64,000 nucleotides of DNA from Erythrobasidium yunnanense (GCA_001600175.1 BCJC01000005.1:352471-416470); one strand, 5' to 3'; positions 44,284 through 56,477 are shown, numbered from the stretch's first letter. The notes: a model not told the origin generated them from the letters alone. Program-made: numbers and translations.

Positions 44284-46690
44284 GCGCGTAGGTAGACGTG
44301 AAGCTGTCTATCTTGGGGCAATGCAAGACTTTCATCACCATTGCCGTCATCGTATTGTGCATGCTTGGTTATGCTCTCCCCGCAATACAGGAATAGCGCA
44401 TCGTACCAAGTAGCAAGAGCATGCAATCGCAGAGACATGCAACAGCCGGGCTTAGCATTTGAGGATTGCCAGCATAATTGCAAGCCAAACATGGATGCTG
44501 GCTGTATCTGATTGAGCATGGCTACCAGCGAGGCAAGACATTAAGATCAGCTAATATGCCCTTCGCTGTTGCTGTTGCTGCTGCCCATTGCCCGATAAGC
44601 GCTGCAGAATCTTGACGAAGGACAGTCGAAGGTCCCAGCACCGACGCTTCTGCAATAGATCGGAAACATAGTCCAAAACCAGTGTCGAGCTTGCAGATCC
44701 CTGCAGAACCAAATTTGCCCCTAAGATGGCACTGCCTCCCTGCTGGATAGATGCCATCTCTAGCGCTCTGTGGCACAAAGTGTCAGCCGATTCTACCTCA
44801 CAGATAGTCGTTGATAGCTTGTAAACCTTACGAAGGTGAAGCGCAGTCCAGATGGATGGAAAAATCGACCGCTTTCTCGGGTATGCTGTTCGCATAAACG
44901 TATAGGAGTAGACCGGAAAGGAACAGCGTGCACACCTCAGCACCGGTCTCTGATGTCGTCTCACGGACCAAGCGTATGATCTGCCCAGCGTGGAGAGCTA
45001 CTGAGCGGGCCAGGACGGGGTTCAGATGCATCCACTCGGCGAGTTGAGCTTGCACATTCGCAGCCATCTTCTCAGTGCCTCGACCTGCCAGAGTCAACAG
45101 CGTAGATGTCGGAACGCGCAGGGATATAAGAGCATAATGGTAGCTCTGCTAACTTGCGTCAGCGTGCATCAATTTGAGGCGTACACTACGTACGATGGCG
45201 AAGACTCGCCAGCTTGGCGACAGCGGTGTTGGAGTGGCACTGGTGCAGAACTCATTGGCTCCGTCGCCGATGGCCAGGAGAGCTCGATGGAAGCTACCAT
45301 CGATAGCTTCTCTGGCAGTCTGAGGTATTTCTCCGGCTTGTTGAGAATACAAGCTGTAGGAATGGTAAGCAACATTGCTTGCAGTCAGCCTGCGCTTCAG
45401 TGGGCGCAACAAACGATAACCTACAAGGCATTATGAAGCATGCGAACCCTGTCAAGGAGACTTTTAGCGGCTATTCGGGCAAGTAATGAAAGTTGCTTAC
45501 ATCAAGACACTTGCAAACCCGGAATGACTAGTAAATTTCTGCAGCTCAGAAGGTCGATCTCGAAAGTGTAAGACCTCTTTCGCGAAGGAAGCTGCTGTGA
45601 CAATGTAGCCGTAGCGAGCTACCTGGTTGAGCCATTCTTCCGCAGTTGCTGCCTCCCAAACGGCATCGGGACACGGAACGCCATAGCACAGGCTGCTGGG
45701 TGAGATGAGGCCGGGACGATCAAAGAAGCTTGTGTGTTCGGCTATAGTATATACAGGTCAGCTTAAGTGAACAGTCCGTGTATACCAGGTACGCACTGTC
45801 AGTCACGAAAACAGCAAATCCCGTCCTCTTGCGACCTTCCCAGGCGGACCATGCTTGCCAGCGTTCTTGTAGAGGCTTGTTGTGGTCTAGAACTATGTCT
45901 GGCAACTGATACAGCCCGTCCAGAACATGCATCTTCTCGAGCGGGACGACGAAGCTGTTCCTGAATACTTCTACGTACTCCATCAATCTGTGAAGATGCA
46001 TCAGCGTGTGTACTACTGTCCATCAAATTGGACACAGGCCGTCTCACTTGGGTACACCGCAAGCCTTGTAGCTACTCCAGACGATACAAGCCTGCCACAA
46101 CTGTATGTCTCGCGTGAAGGCATTGTTTGAGATGGCAATGTTTCCCAGCGCTCGATGAACGACATCGCCAAGAACATGAGAGAAAGCCTTTGCTCCAGGT
46201 AGAGGTGAATGCTGGGCTCCAACAGCAAGCATCATCCCGATCATGAAACCAGTTGTCTTGCGAGGTATGAAGGTCGGTGCATGACACCAGGGAAGATATG
46301 TATGTGTGTTGCTGAAGTAAGACGCCAGAAAATGATCCAATACGCCAAGCGGTATCCGAGTCAGCCGAACGTAGAGGCTGTGGAAAGTGTCCACGCGGAA
46401 GTCGGCAGAGGTGAGGAGCTCTAGCAGGCCCATCCGATCGCTCTCTTCCACCTTAGGGATCGGACTGACAGTCATGACCTTCTAGTTAGCGCTCATCGGA
46501 AGCTGTCGAACAGGTTCAGCACGTACGAACGAGTATAGGCTGCGGCATTGAGGTCTGCAGGCACTAAAGAGCTTCCATCAGCTAGCGATACTCTTCTATC
46601 CTATCGAAGACAGACGGTCACACCCTCCAAGCGCGCATGGGGCGAAGTCCCGTTTTTGATATCATCCTTTCTTGGATCCCAGGCAGATAC
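42640..46690. repeat. Right arm of the inverted duplication
   Basis: Reverse-complement counterpart of about 9155-13215, covering the P450, the intergenic 3' region and the TF1 C-terminal exons with introns. The TF part is about 95-99% identical at protein level in the stretches I compared; the P450 part is more diverged. Ends are approximate. Confidence 0.85.
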
Positions 46691-47267
46691 CTATCTGGCG
46701 ACGAGTAGCCCACATCGACGATGCTTGCAGTATTGGGAAGCTCGGGGAAGCTCGGGGAGAGCCTGTTCTATCCATTACAGCAGATAGACCAGGGATCGGA
46801 GGCAGCTGAGCGCCGGTAGAGGGGATGTATGATTCGAGTCTAGCCATGCGTTGTTGCAGCTCGTAGACTGTTCTGAATGTAGAGTTGAGCGTGTTTTTTT
46901 TTTGGCATCGTCGAAGCCGCACATCTTTCCGAAATCCTGGAGACGCCGTGTACTGTATGAGCCAACCTGTGCAGCACAGAGGTGACTTGGAGCCTACTTG
47001 GCAATGCTGGCAGGCTGGAATCAGCTGGTCAGCGAAGTTGCGACCGCTTCGCGCAGGAACGACGACTCACGCATGTTGCCAGTGCATTTCACTTTCTTCT
47101 GCCTGCATGAGACGCCTGATGCGGAGAGACAACATTAGATATGGTGTGCGAACCTACCTCTTCGCGCTACACTTACAAGCTTTTGATGAGCGTTTCCGCT
47201 TGTAGACAGCATTTGTCGTTTCCGTCGCCGAAGTTGGAGGAGCTGAAGCGCTTGGTGGAGCACTCAT
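44551..47267 (-). CDS. Chimeric transcription factor: TF2 N-terminus joined to TF1 C-terminus
   Basis: Read on the minus strand, it begins as TF2. The TF2 start ATG is ATA here, but the next one (MSAPPSASAPP, 47267) is kept. The Zn2Cys6 cluster (CVSCRQKKVKC, PACQHCQ) is present. At about 46682-46694 the sequence changes from TF2 to TF1 (the stretch matching WDPRKDD) and stays TF1 to the end at 44551. All TF1 exons are open here, including MTVSPIPKVEESDRM and LWQACIVWSSYK, ending GNGQQQQQQRRAY with a longer Gln run. Problems: a ten-A run at 46896-46905 adds 8 bases relative to TF2, and a 10-bp duplication (GAGCTTCCCC-type) lies just before the junction. Function is therefore uncertain. It could be a working fusion with different splicing, or a recent pseudogene. 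Confidence 0.65.
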
Positions 47268-47425
47268 AGCGATTCCTGTGAATGGACTGCTAGCTGGATC
47301 GTCTATGGCTGGGGCTGTAGAGCTTGCGAAGATGGGATTTTCAGAACATGGGCTCGCTGGTGTTCAGCCCCCTCAAGACGTCCCAAGCGCAGCGCAGGTC
47401 AGTAGATGGCCAAACATGGTGAATC
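46690..47425. repeat. Inverted copy of the TF2 N-terminal block
   Basis: Matches about 18405-19105 on the opposite strand, introns included. Its inner edge abuts the TF1-derived arm directly, which makes the chimera. Similarity fades beyond about 47425. Confidence 0.75.
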
Positions 47426-48698
47426 TCAATGTCAACTTGATGCCCTTCTGCCAGGTCTCCTCAAACCAGCTGTCGTATCATTCTGGATTCCTCGAATAGC
47501 GAGCTCGTCCAGCTCGTTCGTTTGGTTGCACGCTGATGATTGTTTCGCTGATATGTCATGTCGTACCGTCTCAAGGTGCTCAAAAAGGCGGCTTTCATAA
47601 TGGCTGATGTACCAAATCGGGTTCCCGCAGCAGCGCAGCGCTCCAAGCTGAATCTGAATGACCTTCGCTCTTCTCGATGAATGCCCTCTTAGCTCTGCTA
47701 TGCTTTCACGCGGTTTCTCGTGAAGCGTTCGCCCGCTTGATCCACCTTCCATTGATGTGGATCATCTCAAGGATAAGCTGCGAAAGCGTGGAAAGCTCAA
47801 AGGCCGCCCGTCATGTTGGGTCCCTCGCATGGCATTAATGGCAAGCACAGACCAACTCCGTCAATGTAGCAACCCCACCTTCCTACACAGCACATCTTGG
47901 ACTCGTTAGCGGACGATATCCTTGTCAGCTGTCCGGCAGCTACCGTCAAGACGGCTATACACCTGGTCGAAGCAAGTTTGCTGAAGCTCTGACATGCCCA
48001 ACACTCATTCATTCCCAACATACACCCATCCGTCAAGTCCCACCCTCTATGCCGGACTACTTCGAGCAAAGATGCTTGATATGGTCATCCAGCTCCTCCA
48101 GACAACATTGCGCATCGAAGCAAAGTGCACGCTGTAGCGATAACAGACCGATATGTCCGCTCCTCTACACGTCCCAGATTCCTTCTGCGGTCAAGAAGAC
48201 TGATGTCAACATGAGGAGGAGCGCTTCAAAAATAGCGATATCCTGACAATGACACCAAGAATAGCGGTACAGAAATACACAAAGTAGCAGCATCTGTCTG
48301 AATTACGACGAATTAGCAACCTCTTCCTCAAAACGGACAGCAAGACTCACGTGATCCAAACTTTATCAAATTACCAGCCTTCTGTTGTCGCGACATGTCA
48401 ACGCATCTGAGAAGACTCCGACACACGGAAGGATCTCTTATCAAGAAACATACCTGGATGTTCTGTTATCCCAGCGCCGTCTGAGCCGGTTCGGGCGTTT
48501 GTGCATGGTCATCAAGTGGAAGAGGCGGAAAGCAACCTCTATTCTGGATATTTGACAGAAAAGTACATCAGGATATCGTACCGCATAAGTGAAGAAGACC
48601 ATGCGAAGTCTGTCGAGAGAAGAAAGAAGCTCAGCTCATCGAGGCCGCATCCGTAAATCGAGATATTTCAGGATGTCCTCTGCACCGGTCTGCTCGAG
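47426..48698. other. 1.3-kb spacer without a clear gene
   Basis: Several short ORFs of 60-106 codons on both strands, none with recognisable features. The right part upstream of 48699 shares short blocks (such as CCGCATCCGTA) with the region upstream of the second secreted paralogue, so it is partly a copied promoter. Confidence 0.45.
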
Positions 48699-48705
48699 TA
48701 TAAAG
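48699..48705 (+). promoter_or_regulatory. TATA box of secreted paralogue 1
   Basis: TATAAAG in the context CTGCTCGAGTATAAAG, exactly 108 bp before the start codon. The same context and spacing occur at paralogue 2. A pyrimidine-rich leader (TTTCTTTCTTCTTTTC) follows. Confidence 0.7.
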
Positions 48706-48806
48706 AGTCACTCGAAGAGAGCTGTTTCTTTCTTTCTTCTTTTCATTCTCATTCTCATCCACTCATCCCATACTCAACTTCCTTCCTCATCCCTAATCAC
48801 ATCATC

Positions 48807-50340
48807 ATGAAGCTAGTACTCAGCCTCCTCGTAGCTTCGGCTGTTATCGTCCGAGCCTCCAGCCTCGAAGAGCGAGCCAGTACGTGATCATGATCTGCCC
48901 CGTCCTGGTAGTCAAGCTGAGCCGTTCCTTTGCAGTTACCTGCGATGCTATCCTCCCTAGCATGAATGCGGATCTTACCAAGGCCACATCCTTCTGCAAG
49001 GGCTACCTTCAGATCTCACCACATACTATAACTCAGACATCAACTGTAACCAGAGCTACTGTCACTGTCTCGAAGCCTATCTATAGTAAGTTTGATCAAG
49101 GTTATTGTCTGTTTGACAGAAAGTTTGATGCCCTCTTGACTTCTTCGTAGCCACGACTGTTCTGTCTGTAACTCCTGGTACCTTAACCAAGTCGAAGACG
49201 CAGACGACTACCCAGGTAAATCAGTACTCTCAGGTCAAGAACTCGAGATAAGCCATCTGATCGAGCTTTGTATACGCACAGACTGTTCAAGTTACGCCAG
49301 GAGTCACGACTGTAACGCAGACGATCACAAGCACAGCCTACCTTGATGCCGATGGCTCGACCATTGCGGTTATGAAGAGGAGCGAGCCAACCCCAGCCAA
49401 AGTCGAGCTCGCCGCTCGGGCTGAGGTGACTCCATCCTACCTCAAAGGTCTAAGCAAAGCAGACATCCGAGCTGCCTGTCAGTGTTTGTCCATCGCAACT
49501 CCCACGTTCACGGTTCAGAAGACTGCTGCTGCTACTGGTGAGTTTAGTCTCCAAAGCTTCCCCAAGTACATGCTGAAACGTTTTGCTGTCATCGCATAGC
49601 TACCGTGACCAAGGTTCTTAACCGAAAGGTCATCAGGACCACAACATTGGCCGCTCCCGTCTTTTCGACCACCGTTCAGGCCACACGACTCGTTACTGTA
49701 ACTGCTGCAGCACCTAAGACCACCGTACTGGCATACGAGCTCGACACTTACAACGGCTGCCCTCCAAACGACGATACCACCTGGGTCTGCCCTGATCAGA
49801 CTGGAGACGACAATGGAAGCGATCCGAACTACGAGACTTGCGCTGTCTACACGGACGATGGCTACTCGGGCTACTGCGTCTATTGGGCCGATGATGGCTC
49901 GCCCGCCGGGTCAACTCTCACACTTGGCGATGGCTCTGGAGATTCGGATAACGATCAGACCAGAGATGCAGTCTATGGTGACGATGATGTGAGTCAACCC
50001 TCGTTCGACAGATTTCAGTGACCTCATCTGACATACTTCTCTTTCTCCAGACCGATGACTGTCCCTCATGGGCTGATTGGACTTGCTCGCCTGCCGCTGC
50101 TGCTTCCAAGCGATCAACCCTCGTCGCAAGATCTCAAGAGTTCGAGTTCCAGAAGCGCGGCTTTGTACCTAAGCGCGTCAGCCCTGCTGCTCATAGGAAG
50201 GCAGGCAAGACAAAGATGCCCAAGGGACTTGCTCGAGGAGGCAGTGAGTCAATCTTTTCTTTTCTCTGTCCTGAGTATGTCCACTTATCAGTTTTCCCTT
50301 TGCAGAATTCGTCGCTCACCCCAAGAAGGGATCGCAGTAG
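48807..50340 (+). CDS. Secreted protein with Kex2-type sites, paralogue 1
   Basis: One of three related genes. Signal peptide MKLVLSLLVASAVIVRAS, then LEERA. The first domain has ITCDAILPSMNADLTKATSFC and Thr-rich strands (TITQTSTVTRATVTVSK). A Lys-Arg pair (49375-49380) precedes SEPTP; then SYLKGLSKADIRAACQCL follows. After another Thr-rich part comes an acidic Cys domain: GCPPNDDTTWVCPDQTGDDN, YSGYCVYWADDGSPAGSTL, GDGSGDSDNDQTRDAVYGDD, TDDCPSWADWTCSP. The tail has SKRST and FQKRGFVPKRVSP and ends HPKKGSQ. Six or seven introns fit. I do not recognise the family. Conserved dibasic sites suggest processing by Kex2 in the secretory route (inference). A TATA box is at 48699. Confidence 0.78.
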
Positions 50341-51811
50341 ATTTGGACAAAAGTGCCATTTCTGAAAGTTTGAAAGATAGAGAATTCTAACACACTCCGA
50401 AGGCTAGCTACTCGACAAGGATTGTACATAATATTGGACTGCTGGCTGTTGTGACCTGCAAATTATGAATGCGACTCCGCCTCTTGTTGCGATTGCTTGA
50501 ATGTCGACTTCTCCTTCAGCAGTATTAAGGCGATTCCGTTTCTCTCAGCCTGCTGTGCAGTTGGTCTCGCGCAGTCTAAGCTGGCAGCTTCGAGAGCAAC
50601 GCTCAGGCTCTCCCACAGAGCGACTTGCAGCCGAAGCGGCGCAGACCCTTCCAAGGCGCATCGGAAAACACCCTTGATCAATGTGACTACATGCTCAAAC
50701 AGCACAAGTAGCCTGCACTGGCCAATTTCTCGGTTTAACCGCGACTCTCGGCTTGGGCAAGCAATGCGCAGTAGAGCGCGCAGGCTGGACTGCGTAGCAG
50801 CGACCCAGCACTCCAAGAGATTCCAGCAGTTATGAAGAGACTTTCTCTACTATCCTCTCGGACGGTTCTCTCTCGAGCTCAGCTGCTGCTGAACCATGCC
50901 CATCAAAGATGTTTCAGGTCCTTGGAAGTGCTCGGCTCCACCATGATCAGAAAGTCTGGCTATCCGTTCTACCAGCTCGTACGGTACAGCAGGGCTGGTT
51001 AATCCAGCAGCCGCCTCTTGCGATGAAGCCCACCCTGTCCATCTATATGCCAGCTCACAATCATCCTTCTCGTCATAGTATCGTGGAGCAACAGGACCGG
51101 ATTTGATACAAACGATCAGCATATTCCATCACTACTTACCAGTCAGGCTGGCCGGTTCATCAACCGTCGCCAAAACTTGTATAGGAACGGATGGCTATCT
51201 TCCCAAATACGACTCGTCTACAGCGTGGTTGAGATGTCTGGCCGCATCGAGCTATATGAGCAGTTATCCGTCTCGCTACACGAGTTCTCTACAACTACCT
51301 TCCCCATCCTGTCAACCAGCCAGGTGTGGTTCTCCGGTGAACAACACGAGCAGCTCTTGACATGCCAAGACTTTTTCAAACCTACCTCACCACAAGAATA
51401 CAAGGTTTGGGCGAATTAGGTGGAATTAGTAAAGCTCCACGGACGGACTTACTCGAAACGGCCAGGAACCTCACGTGACGTCACTGTGCCAGCCTTCTCG
51501 AACTGAGGTTTTGACGAATCCCAGACGGACGAGTGACGGACATTTTGCAACAGCGAGACGGATGGATGTGTTGATATTTGACAAACCTTCTGATTCTGCC
51601 ATTTCTGGATCACCGGAAAATCGTCAGAAGCGAAAGGAGGCCTCTCCCAGTTCTTTCCAGGAAGTCCGACAGGTGGAAGAAGAGGCTCTCTGTCCGCATA
51701 CGTGCTGTCTTCCATGCGTTATGTAGTAAACATGAAGCAAGGAGGTCAACTTGCTGCCGCATCCGTACTCTCATGAAATTTCGAGAATTGTTCTGACCCA
51801 GCCTGCTCGAC
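50341..51811. other. 1.5-kb spacer with weak minus-strand ORFs
   Basis: Minus-strand ORFs at 50463-50816 (117 residues) and 50850-51122 (90 residues) do not show a family I know. The second contains AVPYELVERIARLS, which loosely recalls an F-box start, but the frame around it is poor. No gene is called. The right part (51500-51811) is the promoter of paralogue 2. Confidence 0.4.
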
Positions 51812-51818
51812 TATAAAA
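51812..51818 (+). promoter_or_regulatory. TATA box of secreted paralogue 2
   Basis: TATAAAA in the context CTGCTCGACTATAAAA, 108 bp before the start codon, as in paralogue 1. The leader is again pyrimidine-rich (CTTTCTTCTTCTCTTC). Confidence 0.7.
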
Positions 51819-51919
51819 GCTGCTTCGTACATGACTCTTCCTTTCTTCTTCTCTTCATCCTCACACTCCTCATCTACTCTTCACTACTACTTTCTTATCC
51901 AATCTCCACTCACTTCACA

Positions 51920-53430
51920 ATGAAGCTAGCACTCGGACTTCTTGTAGCTTCGGCTGTCTTGTCTAAAGCCGCAGGCATAGAAGAGCGAGCTAGTGAGTAC
52001 TACCATCTATCTTCCATGTATACAAGGCTAAGTCGACGCTTCGCAGTCACCTGTAGCGCCATTCTGCCCAGCTTGAACGCCGACTTGACCAAGGCTACCT
52101 CCTTCTGCAAGGGATACCTCCAGATCGCGCCAAAGACCATCACACGCACAAGCACAGTCACGAGAGCCACTGTTACAGTATCAAAGGGCGTTCTGAGTAA
52201 GCTGCAATCCTGCACGAAAGTCCCCCGACCTGGCTGACGGCCTATCTTATCAGCTACGACCGTTCTGTCTGTGACTCCTGCCACTTCTACGAAGCGGAGC
52301 ACGAAGACAGCTACCCAGGTGAGCAAGCAGTCGCAAATTAAAACAGAAAACAAGCGATCTAACCGAACGCTGTGTACGCGCAGACTGTCCGGGTCACTCC
52401 AGCTGTAACGACAGTTACGCAAGTGGTCACCAGCACAGCTTACTTGGACGCAAATGGCGAGACCCTCACGATCATGAAGCGAGGCGAGCCTACCCCCGCT
52501 GCCGTCGAGCTTGCTGCTCGTGCAGTCGTCACCCCGTCCTACCTCAAAGGTCTGTCCAAGGCCGATATCAGAGCTGCCTGCCAATGCTTGGGATTGGCCA
52601 CTCCAACCATTACCGTTCAGAAGACAGCTGCTGCCACTGGTGAGACTGATCTCTTCCGAGTACTTTGACGTCCCATACTGAGATCTGTCGATTCATATAG
52701 CTACTGTAACGAAAGCCCTGAACCGAAAGATCATCAAGACTACAACGATTGCAGCTCCTGTTATTTCACAGGTTGCGACCGTTACCAAACAAGTCACCAT
52801 TACCGCAGCAGCTCCCAAAGCGACTGCAACTGCCTACCAGATCGATACCTTCCGCGGATGCCCGCCCAACACCGATTCCACCTGGGTGTGCCCCGATCAG
52901 ACCGGCGATGATGATGGTTCCGATCCGAACTACGCCAACTGTGCTGTCTCCACCGACGATGGATACTCTGGCTACTGCTTGTACTGGAGCGATGATGGCT
53001 CACCTGCTGGCTCTACTCTCCTTCTCGGCGATGGATCTGGTGATGCAGATGCTGATGAGACCAGAGATGCCGTCTATGGAGATGATGATGTGAGCTCTGA
53101 TACTTTAGACAGCTTGACCCTTGCTGACAGAGATTCCTATAGACCGACGACTGCCCATCCTGGGCAAACTGGACTTGCTCGCCTGCCTCAGGTGCTGCCA
53201 AGCGATCCACTCTCGTCGTTAGATCCGAGGAATTCGAGTTCCAGAAGCGAGGATTCGTACCTAAGCGTGTTAGCCCTTCCGCTCACAAGAAGGCCGGCAA
53301 AGCCAAGATGCCCAAGGGCCTCGCTCGCGGTGGCAGTGAGTTGGCCTTTCTCCTGCGATCATGAGAAACTAAACTTACGATTGCACATTCACAGAGTACG
53401 TCCCTCACTCAAAGAAGGGCTCTCAGTAAA
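51920..53430 (+). CDS. Secreted protein with Kex2-type sites, paralogue 2
   Basis: Colinear with paralogue 1 exon by exon. Signal peptide MKLALGLLVASAVLSKAAG, then IEERA. It keeps ITCSAILPSLNADLTKATSFC, the Lys-Arg pair before GEPTP (52477-52482), SYLKGLSKADIRAACQCL, GCPPNTDSTWVCPDQTGDDD, YSGYCLYWSDDGSPAGSTL, TDDCPSWANWTCSP, AKRST and FQKRGFVPKRVSP, and ends HSKKGSQ with TAA at 53428-53430. The acidic stretch GDGSGDADADETRDAVYGDD could bind a metal ion such as calcium, but I see no complete EF-hand. The high similarity to paralogue 1, promoter included, points to tandem duplication. Confidence 0.78.
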
Positions 53431-54304
53431 GGTAGACAGAAGGCTGGGTCCGCTGGAACCCCACCACACAGCCAGAACCTCGCGAAAGATGGAACTTGAA
53501 GAGTATGGAAATGGAAATAGATTTAAACTTTCTTGTAATAAATTAGAAACCAAAGTATGTTGGGACTCATAATTCAGCCTTGCTCTTCCGAGATCCGCCC
53601 ATCGCACTGCGGTCAACACGATAGCGGGCTGCTCCGGGCTGATCAGTAGAATTGGAAACATGATTAGCAGAATGGGGATCCTCGTCAGATGGTCTAACGC
53701 AGTATGCTATGCCGGCATCGGAGCGCGAGAACCAGTCTTTCGTCAACTCGAGATGCGCTTGTCAGATACGTCAAGCGGCTTCTAGCCCACATGCAGCAGT
53801 GCCTACGTGCGCAAATAAGAGCGTTGATACGATACACAGCGAGCTGCTCGCAAGTCTCCACCAGATACAGATCCCGTTTCTCGCGCACATTCACGAGCAA
53901 GATGCCGGAGAAGCCAAAGCATTATAGCATCATTACCGTACAGCATTCAAACTTCACCTCGTTCGTACGTCGCTGTATGGTGCAATCTGTACAGGTGCAA
54001 ATCACTGCGAACCTCAATCCGCGATAATGAATGATTAGACTTGGCAGACTTGGCTATGGCGAGCTCTCTCTACCAGATCTACGCAGTATGGCGAGCTTGT
54101 AGCGCGTTCATGACATGCAGAAATGCTACTCAAGAGTCCAAGAGCACTGATGGTGCAGACTTTACGAGATGTCACCATATCTGACTGATAGCCCAGTTAC
54201 TTCTCCTGCGTCTTCTACTTCCACTATTTCCCTCTGCTAGCCATTCTTCTTTCTATCCCAGACATCCTTCCTTCCCGCTGACAGGACAGCGACAGCCGAA
54301 AAAG
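53431..54304. other. Spacer upstream of the DAL5-type transporter
   Basis: 870 bp with only short ORFs on both strands (longest 107 codons, no recognised features). No gene is supported. Confidence 0.45.
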
Positions 54305-56477
54305 ATGGCGAAGTCATCGACGGAAAGCTTGGATAAGGCTGATCTCGCAGTCAAACACTCAGTCCCTCCTAGCGAAGAAGATGAGAACGCAGTGACTCTC
54401 CAGGCTGATTGGACGCCCGCTGAAGAAAGAAGAGCGAAGCGAAAGTGAGTGATCATCTGGCTGCGCGAGGACTGGAATACCTTACTAACGCCTCGCTACA
54501 GATTGGATCTCACTGTCATGCCTCTCCTAACTTTAGGATTCTTCTGCCTGCGTAAATTACATCCAAAGCGGTTTTCGATCGATCTGATGAACGTTGCCAA
54601 CAGAGCTCGACCGAGGGAATATCGCCAACGCATTGACAGATGGATTTGTGAGTACCCAGTCTGTCTATGGTCTCTGAGGAGTATCAGCTGACACAGAATC
54701 TCTCCACAGATGAGGGATGTCGGAATCAACCAGGATCAATTTAATGTCGGGCAGCAGATGCTTTCCCTTGGTATCGTCATTGGAGAGTTTCCAGCAAACA
54801 TGGCTCTATACAAAGTTGGACCGGGGAGATGGCTTACGCTACAGCTCTTCCTCTTTGGCATCGTCTCTACCTTCCAAGCCTTTCAGAGCGGATATGGGCC
54901 TTTCATTGCTACTAGATTACTTTTGGGCCTGACAGAATCTGGTATGCACGCTCCCTTGCTCAAAGGGTAATCCCGTTTGGATGGCTGAAACCTTGCTCAA
55001 CAGGCTACATTCCAGGCGGTCTGTGGACATTGTCGACTTGGTGTAAGTCAACTTAACGGATGTCTTGATGCCGGCGGCTGCGCTTACCGATGCTCCCACC
55101 CGCAGACACACGAGATGAAACGGCTAAGAGAGTCATGCTTTTCTACGTGAGTCCTATCGAGGCGATCGTATCTGATATCTTACTGATTCAGACACTTCTA
55201 TTTTGCAGTTTGGCAACCAATTCGGCCAAGCATCTTCGAAGCTTCTTGCATACGGAATCCTGCACATGCGCGGCGTTGGCGGCAAGCCCGGCTGGTTCTG
55301 GCTCTTCGCATTGATGGGAGCATTCACCGTTGCTTCCGGCGCTGTGCTCGGTTTCTGTCTCCCGGACTCGTTCCAGCGGCCTAACTCTACCTTCCTACCG
55401 AAAGTCAGGATCTTCAGCGAACGTGAAGTACATATCCTTCGCACGCGCGTACTGCTAGATGACCCTACGAAGGGCAAGAAAAAGTCAAAGATCCCATGGA
55501 GTGCTTTCAAGTCTACGGTGAGCATAATATTGGGGAGAAACTACTTTTGGATAATTAGCTCAAAGTTGTCTGCCTGCAGTTCACGTACTGGAGACTATGG
55601 GTCCATTTCTTCATCACATTCAGCAATAATGGCCCTCGTGAGTTGCAAAATAGCCAAACCGTCATATTCTGGAACAGCGTTTTGACCTGTTCTTGGGCCT
55701 TTTATGTTGCAGAAAGAGCCTTCGACACATACAGTCCTTCCATCGTCAATTCCTTTGGCTTCGCACCACTCACTAGTAATGCTTTAGCTTCGGTCGGTCT
55801 CTTCCTTCAAATCCCTGTTTCATTCGGGTTCAGCTACGTGTCGGACTATTTGTATGTCTTTCTTCTATTGCGAAACTCCGTGGACGCAACAAACTGACTC
55901 TGTTGACTGAATAGCAACAAACGGGGTCCAACTGTTGTAGCAGGAATGAGCTTGCATATGCTTGGATACATCTTCAATCGCGGCTTCACCGAACTGAACG
56001 GGCTGCGAGGGGTGAAATACTTCGGAGTAGTTTGGACGCAGACCTTTGGAACCTTTTCGCATCCCCTCAATATCGCATGGATGATGCTGGTTTGCCGAAA
56101 CTCCGAAGAACGGGCTCTTGCAATGGCCATGTGAGTTTGAGCTGTCATCAGCGACAAGACGTTCTCTAATGAAGGCTTTCAGGGTCATCACTGGTGCCAA
56201 TTTGGCAGGAATATATGGCGCCCAGATTTTCCGAAAAGACGATAACCCGCGCTACCGCAGAGGCTTCGCAGTGGCTATCGCTGTACTTGCAGTCGGTCTC
56301 GCTTTCGCAGTTGTCCGCTACCTCGATGATTTACGGACACGGAAGCGACGCCGCCAAGAGACTGCCGATAGTGCTGTCGCACCACACAACACGGAAAGCG
56401 ATGAAGAACTGGCTGTTGTTGGCAACACAGCCAAGGATGTCGTATCGACTCTACCGAATCCGAATCCCGCTCTCTGA
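54305..56477 (+). CDS. DAL5/allantoate permease-type MFS transporter (anion:cation symporter)
   Basis: A 12-TM MFS protein of the fungal ACS/Dal5 family, which imports organic anions such as allantoate, vitamins or dipeptides. It starts MAKSSTESLDKADLAVKH at 54305. TM1 is LTVMPLLTLGFFCL; the hallmark LDRGNIANALTDGF follows after an intron. Then QFNVGQQMLSLGIVIGEFPA, ATRLLLGLTESGYIPGGLW, FGNQFGQASSKLLAYGI, the central loop EREVHILRTRVLLDDP, and the C-terminal half with NKRGPTVVAG and the family-like AMVITGANLAGIYGAQIFRK. It ends STLPNPNPAL, TGA at 56475-56477. About nine introns are present. I saw no break. It lies between secreted paralogues 2 and 3. Confidence 0.88.

Noticed and set aside
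50463-51122. F-box-like gene on the minus strand
   Set aside because: Only one short phrase (VPYELVERIARLS) is suggestive; flanking frames are short and no splice plan makes a domain.
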